Assembly (NCBI GenBank): GCA_031409855.1
Contig: JANNYA010000061.1
Span: forward strand, 1-6,149
Source of the DNA: JANNYA01 sp031409855
GTDB lineage: Bacteria; Pseudomonadota; Gammaproteobacteria; Xanthomonadales; SZUA-5
Direction of reading: 5' to 3'
Length of the DNA stretch: 6,149 nucleotides
Below, one piece after another: positions 5,987-6,149 of this stretch; the stretch's first letter is position 1; each line of letters starts with the position of its first letter. A program made the translations under genes and the position numbers. The notes under the pieces are model-generated. The model worked only from the letters and a program-made list of their open reading frames with translations. It had not been told where the DNA came from and did not search any database.

Positions 5987-6065
5987 CGTCATTGCGAACG
6001 TAGTGAAGCAATCTCAAAGCGCCTCGACTGAAATACAAGATTGCTTTGCTGCGCTTTCCATGGAC
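5987..6065. repeat. Degenerate palindromic intergenic repeat (REP/MITE-like, CGTCATTGCGA type)
   Basis: The left arm (5987-6014) begins CGTCATTGCGAACG and ends GAAGCAATCT. The right arm (6038-6065) begins AGATTGCTTTGCTGCGCT. The inner nine bases are exactly complementary, and the inner 16 positions (5999-6014 with 6038-6053) all pair if three G-U pairs are allowed, around a 23-nt loop. The motifs match, from memory, a widespread class of intergenic palindromes with ends like CGTCATTGCGAGC...GAAGCAATCC, found in many copies in various bacterial genomes. The outer ends have diverged. No transposase is present, so it would be a non-autonomous or relic element. The flanking stretch 5924-5986 and the end of the window (6066-6149) hold nothing I can assign. 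Confidence 0.6.
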
Positions 6066-6149
6066 ACTCACTTTTCCTTAACGAATTTAGGGTTTGTTGT
6101 TGCCGTTGGCCCAGTGGCGGGAGTATGGGCCGGAGAAAGGGTGGGGGGG

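Noticed and set aside
6068..6149. Possible C-terminus of a minus-strand gene entering from the right edge (26 codons ending TGA at 6070-6068)
   Set aside because: Twenty-six open codons are expected by chance, other frames there are open too, and the product (Pro/Thr-rich, ending KFVKEK) matches nothing I recognise. It could be real, but the window gives no support.
6143..6149. Terminal G7 run
   Set aside because: It could be genuine or a sequence-end artefact. Nothing in the window allows a choice, and no function is implied.
1..6149. CRISPR array, tRNA, rRNA, riboswitch, phage or IS element
   Set aside because: There are no regularly spaced repeats with unique spacers (the 17-bp array has no spacers). 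No tRNA-like or rRNA-like sequence was noticed, and there is no transposase or integrase frame.

Overview
The window reads as chromosomal DNA of a Gram-negative proteobacterium, most likely beta- or gammaproteobacterial. This rests on an OmpA-domain lipoprotein with a lipobox, a membrane-type phosphatidylserine synthase of the proteobacterial kind, and a histidine-utilisation enzyme with the HADQLSN variant. No genus can be named from the sequence. Base composition and codon use look even across the window, and I see no integrase, IS element, tRNA or rRNA.

Layout. Positions 2-1374 (+) hold a translationally coupled pair: the C-terminus of a DUF4398-type protein, overlapping by ATGA an OmpA-family peptidoglycan-binding lipoprotein with a long alanine-rich heptad-repeat coiled coil. 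A 17-bp tandem array begins inside the last codons of that gene and runs to 1442. Positions 1467-3334 (-) hold a Uma2-family nuclease-fold gene followed 29 nt later by hutI (imidazolonepropionase). hutI ends in a hairpin plus T6 that overlaps its own stop codon. A divergent control region with a perfect palindrome (3335-3429) separates these from three + strand genes: an unrecognised 347-aa protein (3430-4473), a single-domain FHA protein (4571-4981) and pssA (5084-5896). The last 253 nt are non-coding as far as can be seen and carry a degenerate palindromic repeat of the 'CGTCATTGCGA...GAAGCAATC' type.

Functionally, the first pair and pssA both concern the cell envelope: an outer membrane-peptidoglycan tether, and the committed step to phosphatidylethanolamine. 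hutI is the third step of histidine catabolism, here without other hut genes in view. The FHA protein is a phosphothreonine-binding adaptor with no kinase in view. I found no convincing novel multigene system. The items most worth a second look are the 17-bp array, the heptad expansion, the unknown 347-aa gene with its palindromic leader, and the Uma2-hutI pairing.
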